The notes below the pieces were generated by a model. It worked only from the letters and a program-made list of their open reading frames with translations, made no database searches and was not told where the DNA came from. A stretch of 64,000 bases of DNA from W2P13-069 sp051876105 (GTDB lineage Bacteria; Actinomycetota; Coriobacteriia; Coriobacteriales; QAMH01), in the NCBI GenBank assembly GCA_051876105.1, contig JBJEHN010000073.1:6299-70298 (forward strand). Direction: 5' to 3'. Below are positions 29,212-37,688 of this stretch, one piece after another (the first letter of the stretch is position 1; every line of letters starts with the position of its first letter). Made by a program: the position numbers and the translations under genes.

Positions 29212-29466
29212 TTAGGCCTCTGCGGGGATGACGTGCACGCGACGCTTGTCGCCGCGGGTGTACTTGACGGTGCCGTCTGCCAGGGCGAACAGGGTGTCGT
29301 CCTTGCCGCGGCCCACGTTCTCACCGGGGTGGAAGTGGGTGCCGTGCTGGCGGACCAGGATCATGCCGGTGGTGACGACCTCGCCGGCGAACTTCTTGCA
29401 GCCCAGACGCTGTGCGCGGGAGTCGCGACCGTTGCGAGTGGAGCCTAGACCCTTTTTATGTGCCAT
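29212..29466 (-). CDS. rpmA: 50S ribosomal protein L27
   Basis: A large-subunit protein whose N-terminus reaches the peptidyl-transferase centre. The 84-aa protein begins M-A-H-K-K-G-L-G-S-T-R-N-G-R-D-S and has no cleavable N-terminal extension of the kind seen in Firmicutes. GGGAGGCG precedes the ATG. It lies 20 bp after rplU. Confidence 0.97.
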   Translation of the reverse strand: MAHKKGLGSTRNGRDSRAQRLGCKKFAGEVVTTGMILVRQHGTHFHPGENVGRGKDDTLFALADGTVKYTRGDKRRVHVIPAEA

Positions 29467-29486
29467 TGTCTTTCGCCTCCCTTACC

Positions 29487-30014
29487 TTAAGCGTTCTGGA
29501 TGGTCTCGATGATCTCTGCCTTGCGGGCGGAGGAGGAAAGCTTGACGCCGCGCTCTGCTGCGAGCTCCTTGAGCTGGGCGACCGTCATCTTGTTCAGCTC
29601 TTCGACGGAGGGAAGGGCAGCGGCCTGAGCTGCGGGCTCTGCAGCGGCAGCGGGCTCTGCGGGGGCCTCTGCCTTTGCGGGCTTGGCAGCCTTGGGCTCG
29701 GCCTTGACGCCTGCGACCTCGGTGATGACGATCTTGGTGAGGTTCTGGCGATGGCCGCGGAGCTTCTTGTAGCCCTTGCGCTTCTTGAACTTGAAGATGA
29801 TGGCCTTGGGGCCCTTGTGCTGGTCAACGATCTCTGCGGTGACGGTGGTCTGGGCGAGAGCGTCTGCATCGGTCACGACGTCGGTGCCGTTGTTGAGGAA
29901 CAGGACGGGGAGCTGCACCTGGGTGCCAGCCTCGCCCTCGATCTTCTCAACGTCGATGACGTCACCCGGCTTGACGGTGTACTGCTTGCCACCGGTTTTG
30001 ATGATTGCGTACAT
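29487..30014 (-). CDS. rplU: 50S ribosomal protein L21 with a SAP/Rho-N-like C-terminal extension
   Basis: Residues 1-~103 are an ordinary L21 (M-Y-A-I-I-K-T-G-G-K-Q start; F-K-x-K-K-R-K-G-Y-K-K-L-R-G-H-R-Q near the end of the domain). An Ala/Pro/Lys/Glu linker (~104-134) then joins a helical motif (~137-175) reading V-A-Q-L-K-E-L-A-A-E-R-G-V. That motif matches the helix-extended-loop-helix of SAP or Rho N-terminal nucleic-acid-binding domains. Total is 175 aa against about 103 normally. I start at the conserved M-Y-A; an earlier ATG six codons up contains the ribosome-binding AAAGG. A good promoter lies ~95 bp upstream. Confidence 0.95.
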   Translation of the reverse strand: MYAIIKTGGKQYTVKPGDVIDVEKIEGEAGTQVQLPVLFLNNGTDVVTDADALAQTTVTAEIVDQHKGPKAIIFKFKKRKGYKKLRGHRQNLTKIVITEVAGVKAEPKAAKPAKAEAPAEPAAAAEPAAQAAALPSVEELNKMTVAQLKELAAERGVKLSSSARKAEIIETIQNA

Positions 30015-30107
30015 TCTGGTTTTGCCTTTCAACTTTTAACCGAAGTGCCCTGCGTCGCATTCCTGCGTGAGGGAATTACGCACCAATGCACACAGACGCG
30101 AATGGGA

Positions 30108-30136
30108 ATGATAACAAATCAAACCCGCCTTTACAA
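30108..30136 (-). promoter_or_regulatory. Promoter of the rplU-rpmA operon
   Basis: Minus-strand TTGTAA (30136-30131) and TATCAT (30113-30108) are separated by 17 bases. Predicted start near 30101 gives an ~87-base leader before rplU. Confidence 0.6.
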
Positions 30137-30159
30137 CGCCTGAGAGCAGCTTTTTTAGC

Positions 30160-30183
30160 CACGCCGCCGGGTGTAGCGGCGTG
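30160..30183. other. GC hairpin after the DUF2344 gene
   Basis: The stem CACGCCGC/GCGGCGTG has an 8-base loop, immediately after the DUF2344 stop. On the minus strand it is followed by a run of A, not T, so it does not look like an ordinary intrinsic terminator for that strand. Confidence 0.35.
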
Positions 30184-30185
30184 CC

Positions 30186-30872
30186 CTAGCCCTCGCCCCT
30201 GAGCAGGGTGCGTGTGAGGCCCGCCAGACGCGGCGCCGGCCCCTGCATCATGCCCAGCGCCTGCTCGATGAAGCGGTCTGGGCGCAGCGAGCCCTGGTCT
30301 TGCGCGCGCGTCGAGAAGCGCGCCACCACGTCCGGCCCGCGCTGCTCGAGCTCCGGTGCGCCCAGCAGGCGCCCTTCGAGCGGGACCTGCTTGACCTCCA
30401 TCGGCCCGCGGCGCTTCTTGGGCTTGCGCATGACCTCGACGTAGCCGCGCTCGATCAGCGCGCCGAAGGCGGCCTGCAGTTCCTCGCAGCGGCAGTCCTC
30501 GAAGCTCGCCTCCCAGTCGCTTATGGGGAAGGCCACGGTCACGGCGTCTGCACGCACGTCGATGTAGCTGCACTCCACGGGGGCGAGGTCGCCCACGCTG
30601 CCCTCGAGCATGCGCTCAAGGGCCAGCTCGGGCCTCACGTGCTCGCGCAGGCGCAGGTCGAGGTACTCGCACTCGCTGGCCGCGCCCACCGGCAGCGCCG
30701 GCCCGAAGCTCACCTTCATGTGCGGGTTGAAGCCCTCCGTGACCGCGTAGGGCAGCTGGGCGCGGCGGATGATGCGCTCCATGCTGCGTATGGTCTCGAG
30801 ATGGGAGAGGAAGGCCAGGCGGCCGCGCTTGACGTACTTGATGCGCATCAGGAACCCCATGTTCTCACTCAC
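30186..30872 (-). CDS. DUF2344 protein, partner of the radical SAM protein upstream
   Basis: The TIGR03936 family is usually encoded next to, or fused to, the TIGR03960 radical SAM protein. The 228-aa protein has M-R-I-K-Y-V-K-R-G-R-L-A-F-L-S-H-L and F-N-P-H-M-K-V-S-F-G-P-A-L-P, both typical. The function is not established. A GTG at 30872 overlaps the upstream TGA and has GAGGGAG before it; an ATG at 30860 is the alternative. Its position ahead of rplU-rpmA is the usual one in Actinobacteria and Clostridia. Confidence 0.85.
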   Translation of the reverse strand: MSENMGFLMRIKYVKRGRLAFLSHLETIRSMERIIRRAQLPYAVTEGFNPHMKVSFGPALPVGAASECEYLDLRLREHVRPELALERMLEGSVGDLAPVECSYIDVRADAVTVAFPISDWEASFEDCRCEELQAAFGALIERGYVEVMRKPKKRRGPMEVKQVPLEGRLLGAPELEQRGPDVVARFSTRAQDQGSLRPDRFIEQALGMMQGPAPRLAGLTRTLLRGEG

Positions 30873-32770
30873 AGCACACGCTCCCTCTCGGTGAAGGTCT
30901 TGACGGGAAGGTCCTGGCAGACGCCGCAAGCGCTGCAGGGCCCAAAGCTGCAGTCCGGGGTCGTCTTGCCCAGCTGCGCCTGGCGCCGCTCCCTCAGCAA
31001 GAACTCCTCGGTGACGCCGCAGCTGATATGGTTCCACGGCAGGGCCTCGCCTTCCTCGAAGGTGCGCGTGGCGGCCTCGAAGATGCCCACCCCGCTCTCC
31101 TGCGCGCCCTGCTCCCAGGCGGCAAAGTCGAACTGCTCGCTCCAGGCGTCGAAGCGCGCGCCGTGGCGCCACGCCTGCTCGATGAGCGCAGCGCACTCGC
31201 GCCCGCCGCGGGCGAGCACGGCCTCGATGTAGGAGGTCTGGCTGTCGTGGTAGTGCAGGTCAACGCCCTTCTTGGGCATGCTCGCCCTCAGCACCTGGAT
31301 GCGGTGCTCGATCTGCTCGAGGCCAATCTGGCCGTCCCATTGGAAGGGGGTGCAGGGCTTGGGGATGAACAGCGAGGCACTGGCGCTCATGCGCACGTTG
31401 CCGCGCTGGTCGTCCGGCACGGAGTCCTTGGCGGCGTTGTAGAGGCGGCGGCAGAGGTCGCCGATGCCGGCGACGTCCTCGTCGGTCTCGCCCGGCAGGC
31501 CGATCATGAAGTAAAGCTTGCAGCGGCGCCAGCCCGCCTGGAAGGCGCTGGTGACGGCGTTGAAGATCTGCTCTTCGGTCACACCCTTGTTGATGACGTC
31601 GCGCATGCGCTGGGTGCCCGCCTCCGGGGCCAGCGTGAGGCCCGGCTTGCGCTCGCCGGCCACCAGCGTGGCCAGCTCGATGCCGAAGGCGTCGACGCGC
31701 TGGCTGGGCAGCGAGATGCCGATGCCCGTCCCCCGGTACTGGTTGTTGATGCGGCGCACCATGTCCATGATGCAGCTGTGGTCCGTGGACGAGAGGCTGG
31801 TGAGGCTCACCTCGTCGTAGCCCGTGAAGGCCAGCCCCTGGCACACGGCCCCGACCACCGGGTCGACCGTGCGCTCGCGCACCGGACGGTAGATCATGCC
31901 CGCCTGGCAGAAGCGGCAGCCGCGGGCGCAGCCGCGCAGGATCTCCACGGCCAGGCGGTCGTGCACCAACTCCTGGTAGGGCACGATGGGCGTGGGCAGC
32001 GCCTTGGTGGCGTCGAAGTCCGCGATGACGGCCTTGCGCACCAGCGCGGGCACGCCCTCCTCGGCCGGGGCGTAGCGCGTGCAGATTGTGTCGCGCACAC
32101 CCTCGAGCGGGCGGGCCTGCTCCTCGGAGGTCTTCTCGCGGTAGAGGCTTGGAACGTACATGCCCTCGAGCTTGGCGATCTCGCGCAGGATCTGGGCGCG
32201 GCTCGCCCCGGCATCGCGTAAGGAGCGGTGCGTGCGCGCGACGAGCAGGTCGAGCTCTTCTCCCTCGCCGACGAAGAAGGCGTCGAAGAACTCCGCGTAG
32301 GGCTCGGGGTTGTAGGCGCAGGGGCCGCCTGCCATGACCAGCGGGTCGCCCTCGCCGCGCTCGCAGGCATGCAGGGGGATGCCGCCTAAGTCGAGAACCT
32401 CGAGCACGTTGGTGGCCGCGAGCTCATGGGGCAGGGTGATCCCCACGAAGTCGAACTCGCTCAAGGGCGCGTAGCTCTCCAGCGAGCACAGCGGCAGGCC
32501 CTGCTCGCGCATGAGGGCGATCATGTCGATCCAGGGCAGGAACGCGCGCTCGCACAGGATGTGCGAGTCGGCGTTGAGGCAGTCGTAGAGGATCGCGATG
32601 GCCTGGTTGGCCTGGCCTATCTCGTAGGTGTCGGGATAGATGAAGACGGCGTGGTAGTCGGCTTGCGGCTTTTCGGCCGGGTCGACCGCCCCGTACTCCC
32701 TGCCCAGGTAGCGGGAGGGCTTCTCCACCTTGGAAAGCAGCGGCGCGTAGCGCGGCCACAGGTCTGTCAT
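30869..32770 (-). CDS. B12-binding-type radical SAM protein (TIGR03960 family)
   Basis: A 633-aa protein. The N-terminal half resembles a B12-binding-type Rossmann region. The radical SAM core carries C-A-R-G-C-R-F-C-Q-A-G, the three Cys that bind the [4Fe-4S]-SAM centre. A Cys-rich end (C-S-F-G-P-C-S-A-C-G-V-C) could hold another cluster. The substrate is unknown; its constant pairing with DUF2344 and rplU suggests an RNA or ribosome-linked modification, but that is inference. I start at ATG 32770, with GGAAGG upstream, rather than seven codons earlier. Its last codons overlap the DUF2344 start. Confidence 0.88.
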   Translation of the reverse strand: MTDLWPRYAPLLSKVEKPSRYLGREYGAVDPAEKPQADYHAVFIYPDTYEIGQANQAIAILYDCLNADSHILCERAFLPWIDMIALMREQGLPLCSLESYAPLSEFDFVGITLPHELAATNVLEVLDLGGIPLHACERGEGDPLVMAGGPCAYNPEPYAEFFDAFFVGEGEELDLLVARTHRSLRDAGASRAQILREIAKLEGMYVPSLYREKTSEEQARPLEGVRDTICTRYAPAEEGVPALVRKAVIADFDATKALPTPIVPYQELVHDRLAVEILRGCARGCRFCQAGMIYRPVRERTVDPVVGAVCQGLAFTGYDEVSLTSLSSTDHSCIMDMVRRINNQYRGTGIGISLPSQRVDAFGIELATLVAGERKPGLTLAPEAGTQRMRDVINKGVTEEQIFNAVTSAFQAGWRRCKLYFMIGLPGETDEDVAGIGDLCRRLYNAAKDSVPDDQRGNVRMSASASLFIPKPCTPFQWDGQIGLEQIEHRIQVLRASMPKKGVDLHYHDSQTSYIEAVLARGGRECAALIEQAWRHGARFDAWSEQFDFAAWEQGAQESGVGIFEAATRTFEEGEALPWNHISCGVTEEFLLRERRQAQLGKTTPDCSFGPCSACGVCQDLPVKTFTERERVL

Positions 32771-32830
32771 GCTCGGTTCCTTCCTCTGCAAGCCGCGGGG
32801 CGGCGCCCGCAGCTCTCCCTTGCTGGCATA

Positions 32831-33796
32831 CTACTCGCCTTGGTGCGAGAGCTCCCCAGCGGCGCGCTCGAGCGCGGCCCCCAGGCTGTTGAGGGTACCA
32901 CCCTCCTCGAAGCAGTCGATGGCCGCACGGCCCATGGCCACGGTGCCAGAGTACGCCACGGCGCCCTTGACGCCCCAGCCCAGCCCCGGGACGGCGTCTG
33001 CCAGCTCGCGCGCGACAGCCCGCAGCCCAAAGGCCCCCGCCACCACGGCGAGCACCTCGCGCATGCGGCCCGTGTCGAGCGGCTGCCCGTAGAGGCCCGC
33101 GACCTGCAGCACCAGCTTGGCCTGGTTCATGGTGATGACGGGCATGTCCGCGCCGGGGACCATGACGAGCGCCCCCACCCCGGCGTTGAGCAGAGCGGCG
33201 CGGCGGGTGAGCTCGAGGGCCACCGGCCTGCGGCAGAACGCGTAGCTGCGCGCCAGGGCGAGCCGCGCCTGCGGGGCGTTGCAGGCGATCCAGGCGCCCA
33301 GCTCCGCCAGGGGCTCCTCCCCGCCCGGATCGACGGCGACGATGCAGTCGAGCGGGATGCCCGCTGGGGCCGCCGCGGCGGGGTCATCGCCTTCCAGGCC
33401 CAAGATCTCCGCCGCCTGCTCCGGGCTCTGGGCGAAGTAGGTCTCGCCCTCCTCCAGGGCAACCACGACCGGCACGCCCTGCGCCTGGCCCTGGGCCACG
33501 ACCTCGCCCAACAGCAGCGACTGCCCGGCAACCACCACGCACAGGTCGCACTGCCAGCCCAGCTGCGGCAGCTCCCCGGCCAGCACCGTGCAGCGCAGGT
33601 CGATGCTGGGCTCTTGGGTGCGCAGGGCCCCGAGCAGGCAGTTGATGAGCCCGTCGCCTGCCGTGGCGTCGATGACGAGGCTGATGTTGAGCGGTGCCTC
33701 GAGGCTGGCGGTGTACTCCTCCGCCGCCGCGCGCAGCTTGCCCAGGTCGACTGGGTTCCTCGTGCGCTTGCGCTTCTTTCCCTTCTGCGCTCCCAT
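32831..33796 (-). CDS. DUF697/YcjF-like protein with degenerate GTPase-like N-terminus
   Basis: A 321-aa protein. After a basic N-terminus (~1-15), residues ~35-190 look like a Rossmann or GTPase-type domain but lack a Walker A loop. The C-terminal part (~205-310) has the alternating Ala/Gly helices of DUF697, for example V-P-G-A-D-M-P-V-I-T-M-N-Q-A-K-L-V-L. In other bacteria DUF697 is fused to real GTPases. The gene follows rodA by six bases and so is part of the mre/rod operon. A role in elongasome control is only a guess. Confidence 0.6.
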   Translation of the reverse strand: MGAQKGKKRKRTRNPVDLGKLRAAAEEYTASLEAPLNISLVIDATAGDGLINCLLGALRTQEPSIDLRCTVLAGELPQLGWQCDLCVVVAGQSLLLGEVVAQGQAQGVPVVVALEEGETYFAQSPEQAAEILGLEGDDPAAAAPAGIPLDCIVAVDPGGEEPLAELGAWIACNAPQARLALARSYAFCRRPVALELTRRAALLNAGVGALVMVPGADMPVITMNQAKLVLQVAGLYGQPLDTGRMREVLAVVAGAFGLRAVARELADAVPGLGWGVKGAVAYSGTVAMGRAAIDCFEEGGTLNSLGAALERAAGELSHQGE

Positions 33797-33802
33797 AGCC
33801 GC

Positions 33803-35053
33803 CTACACGCTCCCCGGCGCCTTGGCAGCGGCAACGCCCCTGCGCATCCACACGTTCATGAGCAGGCCGATGCAGATGAAGTTCGCGATCATGAAGCTGC
33901 CGCCGTAGCTCATGAAGGGCAGGGGGATGCCCGTGATGGGCATGAGGCCGATGTCCATGCCGATGTTCTCGATGATCTGGAAGAGCCACATGCCCATGAC
34001 GCCCGCCACGATCAGCGAGCCCTCCAGGCAGCCGGCTGAGAGGCCTATCCACAGGGTGCTGGCCAGCAGCGCCAGGTAGAGCAGCAACAGCAGCGCCGAG
34101 CCCACGAAGCCGAACTGCTCCGCATACACGCAAAAGATGAAGTCCGTTGCGGACTCCGGCAAGAAGCCGCCGTTGGACTGCGTGGCATTGCCCCAGCCCT
34201 TGCCGGTTATCTCGCCGCTGCCGATGGCGATCTTGGCCTGGTTGAGGTTGTAGGCGTCGTTGGCGTAGTCGGGGTTGTCGGGGTCGACGAAGACGAGCAG
34301 GCGGCTCATCTGGTACTCCTTGATGATCTGGGTCTCGCCGCCCGTCCAGGTCGAGACGGCGTAGTTGCCCACCAGCAGGCCGGCGACGCCCACCGCGCAC
34401 ACCATCACCGTCACGAGGATCCAGCGCATGTTGGCACCGCCCACGAAGATGATGACAAAGCCGATGATGAGGATGACCAGGCCGGTGCCCAGGTCCTCCT
34501 TGGCCAGCAGCAGCGTGGGCACGAGCAGCAGCCCCACGCACTTGAGGAAGTCCTTGCCGCTGCTGATGTTGCCCCCATAGCGCGACACGAAGAGCGCCAT
34601 CATCACGATGGTGATGGGCTTGCCTATCTCCGAGGGCTGCAATGTGAGCGGCCCGATGGCGATCCACGAGCGCGCGCCGTTGGCGTCGAAGCCCAGCGGC
34701 GTCATGGGCAGCAGGATGACGAAGACGTCCAGCGCCAGCAGCCCGAAGACCGCCGCGTTGCCCGTGCCGAGCCTGCGGTAGTCGACCGCCCAGACCACCG
34801 CGCCGGCCACCACGCCGATGCCGATGCTCATGCACTGCTTGGAGATGGAGTAGTCCTTGTCGGTGAGCGTGACCGCGTAGAGGGTCACGAGGCCCAGGGC
34901 GAGCAGTGCCAGGACGCACAGCAGCAGGGGGATGTTCACAGCATGCAGCACGCCCCCGAGCCCACCGATGGAGAGCTTGGGGCCGTGACCGGAGCCGCCG
35001 GTGCCCATGCTCGACGGCTTGGAGATGCGTTTTGAGAACTGAAGAGGTGCCAT
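33803..35053 (-). CDS. rodA: RodA, SEDS-family peptidoglycan glycosyltransferase
   Basis: A polytopic membrane enzyme (416 aa, about ten segments) that polymerises lipid II for side-wall growth with PBP2. Diagnostic stretches are A-R-S-W-I-A-I-G-P-L-T-L-Q-P-S-E and the C-terminal G-I-P-L-P-F-M-S-Y-G-G-S. The first ~35 residues are a polar Ser/Gly leader. The ATG lies four bases after the mrdA stop, with GAGAGGTAGG upstream. The cognate PBP2 is immediately upstream. Confidence 0.95.
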   Translation of the reverse strand: MAPLQFSKRISKPSSMGTGGSGHGPKLSIGGLGGVLHAVNIPLLLCVLALLALGLVTLYAVTLTDKDYSISKQCMSIGIGVVAGAVVWAVDYRRLGTGNAAVFGLLALDVFVILLPMTPLGFDANGARSWIAIGPLTLQPSEIGKPITIVMMALFVSRYGGNISSGKDFLKCVGLLLVPTLLLAKEDLGTGLVILIIGFVIIFVGGANMRWILVTVMVCAVGVAGLLVGNYAVSTWTGGETQIIKEYQMSRLLVFVDPDNPDYANDAYNLNQAKIAIGSGEITGKGWGNATQSNGGFLPESATDFIFCVYAEQFGFVGSALLLLLYLALLASTLWIGLSAGCLEGSLIVAGVMGMWLFQIIENIGMDIGLMPITGIPLPFMSYGGSFMIANFICIGLLMNVWMRRGVAAAKAPGSV

Positions 35054-35057
35054 GTGC

Positions 35058-37097
35058 CTACCTCTCGTGGGTGGAGCCGCCGGAAACGTGCTTGGCGTCC
35101 TTGCCGAGCGCCTTCGCGAGCACCGAGCGCACGGCCGGGGCCGCCGAGGTGGCGCCGGCGCCGCCCTGCTCGATGATGCATGCGCACACGTACTTGGGCT
35201 TGCTGGCCGGGGCGTAGCCCACGTACCAGGCGTAGTTGTCCTTGCCGGCGACCTCGCCGGTGCCGGTCTTGCCGGCGGTGGTGACGCCCATGCCTCTGAA
35301 AACATCCTTCACAGAGCCCTCGGAGACGACGCCCTCGAAGCCGCGGCGCATGGTCTTGAGGTTCTTCTCCTCGTACTGGGGCGTGAGCACGGAGCCCTGG
35401 AAGCGCTCGCCGTCGACGACGACGGTCTTGCCGTCTGCCGCCAGGACGGAGTGCAGCAGCACCGGCTTGGGCACGGTGCCCGTGGCCAGGCCCGCATATC
35501 CGCAGGCGATCTGCAGCGGCGTGACCAGAAGGTCGCCCTGGCCGATGATGAGGTTGGAGACGTCGCCAGGCTGCCATGCTTGGCTCTCCGGGGCATCGCG
35601 GTTGTACTCCTTCTTCCACTGCGGGGTGGGCACACGGCCCTCCTGCTCGCCAGAGAGCTCGATGCCCGTCTTGGAGCCGAAGCCCCAGCTCTGCAGGTAC
35701 TCCTGCAAGACGGTGTCCGAGCCCTTGTAGTAGTAGAACTTCTTGGCTATCTCGTAGAAGACGACGTCGCAGGACTCCACGATGCCCTTGTAAAAGCCGA
35801 TGTGCCCGTGGCCGTTGAGGTTCCAACACTTCTGGGGCCAGGCCTTGCCGAAGCCGGTCCACGTGCCCTTGCAGTCCCAGACGCTGCCGTTGTCCGCAAA
35901 GCCGTATTCCAGGCCCGCAAGCCCCGTGAAGCCCTTGAAGGTCGAGGCCGCGGGGTAGAGGCCGGCGATGCAGCGGTTGGAGAGCGGGTACTCGTTCTCC
36001 TCGTCGACGAGCCACTCCCAGGTATCCGACGAGATGCCGCCCACGAACTCCGCGGGGTCGTAGGTGGGGGCGCTTGCCATGGCGATGACCTCGCCGGTGT
36101 TGGCGTCGAGGCAGACTATGGCGCCGGCGGCTGCCTTGGTGTACTTGGCGCGGGCCGCGTCTGCAAAGGCCTTCTGCAGGACCTGCTCGGCGACCTTCTG
36201 CACCTTGGCGTCGATGGTGAGGCGCACGTCGTTGCCCTGGATGGGGTCGATGGTGTCGACCGTGCCCACCACGTTGCCGGCAGCGTTGATCTCCACGCGC
36301 TTGACGCCGCGGTCGCCCTGCAGGTAGCTCTCGAATGCCTGCTCGGCACCGTCCTTGCCCACGATGTCGCCGCTCTCGTAGCTGTGGGCGTTGTTGGTCT
36401 GGGCAAGCTCCTCTTGGCTGATGGTGCCGGCGTAGCCCAGCACGTGGGCGGCCAGAGTGCCCTGGGGGTAGGTGCGCACGGTGCGCGCCTCGACGCTCAC
36501 GCCGGGAAAGGCGCTGGGGTGCTCGGTGATGTAGGCGACAGCGCGCTCGTCGACGTCGAGGGCAATGAGGCGGTCTGCCTGGGCGCCCTCAGTGGAGCTG
36601 CCCGCAAGCTGGGCCACCGTCTCGCGCGGGATGCCGAGCACGTTGGAGAGGCGGCGGATGACCTTCTTGTTCGACTGCTCGTCTGCGCTGACGAGAACGG
36701 CGAAGGACGAGCGGTTGCCCACGAGCTCCACGCCGTTGCGGTCGAAGATGCGGCCGCGCGGGGCCACGGTGGTGTACTCCGTGATGCGGTTCTCCTCGGC
36801 CTTCTCCGTGTAGTCCTGGCCGCTGATGACCTGCATCGACCACAGCTTGACGAAGAGCGCGCCCAGGCCCACGCCCGCGATGCCCATGAAGGCGAGGAAG
36901 CGGCGGCGCATGTTGGCCTCGCCATCGACGGAGTCGTTGTCGACGGTCTGCGTTGCCGCCATGGTGGAGTTGGTCTTGGTCGAGTCGAGCTTGAAGACGC
37001 TGCCGGGCTTCTTGCCGGAGCGTATGACGACGATGATGAGGGCGATCGCCGCGATGAACAGCAAGACGATCAACGATGCACGCACAGCCTCGGTCAC
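35058..37097 (-). CDS. mrdA: Penicillin-binding protein 2 (class B transpeptidase)
   Basis: Cross-links peptidoglycan in the elongasome with RodA. The 679-aa protein has the catalytic S-T-F-K at ~385-388, the S-C-D second motif and the K-T-G-T third motif. The pedestal domain begins R-G-R-I-F-D-R-N-G-V. It carries two hydrophobic N-terminal segments: ~8-25 and the usual anchor at ~67-84, joined by a Ser/Thr/Asp-rich linker. The start is GTG 37097 with a near-perfect AAGGAGGTGA eight bases upstream, so the extra segment appears genuine. It lies between mreD and rodA. Confidence 0.95.
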   Translation of the reverse strand: MTEAVRASLIVLLFIAAIALIIVVIRSGKKPGSVFKLDSTKTNSTMAATQTVDNDSVDGEANMRRRFLAFMGIAGVGLGALFVKLWSMQVISGQDYTEKAEENRITEYTTVAPRGRIFDRNGVELVGNRSSFAVLVSADEQSNKKVIRRLSNVLGIPRETVAQLAGSSTEGAQADRLIALDVDERAVAYITEHPSAFPGVSVEARTVRTYPQGTLAAHVLGYAGTISQEELAQTNNAHSYESGDIVGKDGAEQAFESYLQGDRGVKRVEINAAGNVVGTVDTIDPIQGNDVRLTIDAKVQKVAEQVLQKAFADAARAKYTKAAAGAIVCLDANTGEVIAMASAPTYDPAEFVGGISSDTWEWLVDEENEYPLSNRCIAGLYPAASTFKGFTGLAGLEYGFADNGSVWDCKGTWTGFGKAWPQKCWNLNGHGHIGFYKGIVESCDVVFYEIAKKFYYYKGSDTVLQEYLQSWGFGSKTGIELSGEQEGRVPTPQWKKEYNRDAPESQAWQPGDVSNLIIGQGDLLVTPLQIACGYAGLATGTVPKPVLLHSVLAADGKTVVVDGERFQGSVLTPQYEEKNLKTMRRGFEGVVSEGSVKDVFRGMGVTTAGKTGTGEVAGKDNYAWYVGYAPASKPKYVCACIIEQGGAGATSAAPAVRSVLAKALGKDAKHVSGGSTHER

Positions 37098-37148
37098 GGG
37101 CGACTCACCTCCTTCTGGGATCTCTCTCTGCGCAAGCGGCGGGCCGTG

Positions 37149-37685
37149 CTAGCCCAGGAAGCCGCCCCTGCCGCCGAGCCCGAGCCCGGAGCCCATGCGG
37201 GGCGCCTCGGCCGGGGTCACCATGCTCATGGTCGCCAGCCCGATGGCGGCAAACACGGCGGTGTAGGCGCCGCAGGGCAGGGCGTAGGTCACCATGGTGC
37301 CCAGCGAGCCGCCCACAGCGGAGCTGCCGAGCACCGTTGCCACCCCGAAGAGCAGCGACGCCAGCATGCTCACGACGATGCCGATGACGGCGGCCATCAC
37401 CGGCCCGGTCTCCATGTTGCTCCCGAGCGCGCCGCAGACGACGCCCGCGATGACCAAGGTGAGTGCCATCGCGCCGATCACGCCGTCCCCTGCGAAGTCG
37501 TAGAGCAGCCCCAGGGCAAAGCCGGCCACCGCTCCCGCCGCAACCCCCGAGCGCAGCCCGATGAAGAGCACCGGGATGATGAGGAAGTTGGGCAGCGCGC
37601 CGAAGAGCTGCACCGCCGGCGCGATCGCAAGCTGGAGCAGGGTGCACACGGCGACCGTGATGATGTAGACGAGACCCTTGTCCAT
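37149..37685 (-). CDS. mreD: Rod shape-determining protein MreD
   Basis: A 178-aa protein with about five membrane segments and few polar loops. It starts M-D-K-G-L-V-Y-I-I-T and has P-N-F-L-I-I-P-V-L-F-I-G-L, as in MreD. A Gly-rich tail ends it. It is three bases after mreC and before mrdA, the standard mreBCD-mrdA-rodA order, and bridges MreC with the RodA-PBP2 complex in the membrane. Confidence 0.9.
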   Translation of the reverse strand: MDKGLVYIITVAVCTLLQLAIAPAVQLFGALPNFLIIPVLFIGLRSGVAAGAVAGFALGLLYDFAGDGVIGAMALTLVIAGVVCGALGSNMETGPVMAAVIGIVVSMLASLLFGVATVLGSSAVGGSLGTMVTYALPCGAYTAVFAAIGLATMSMVTPAEAPRMGSGLGLGGRGGFLG

Positions 37686-37688
37686 GGG

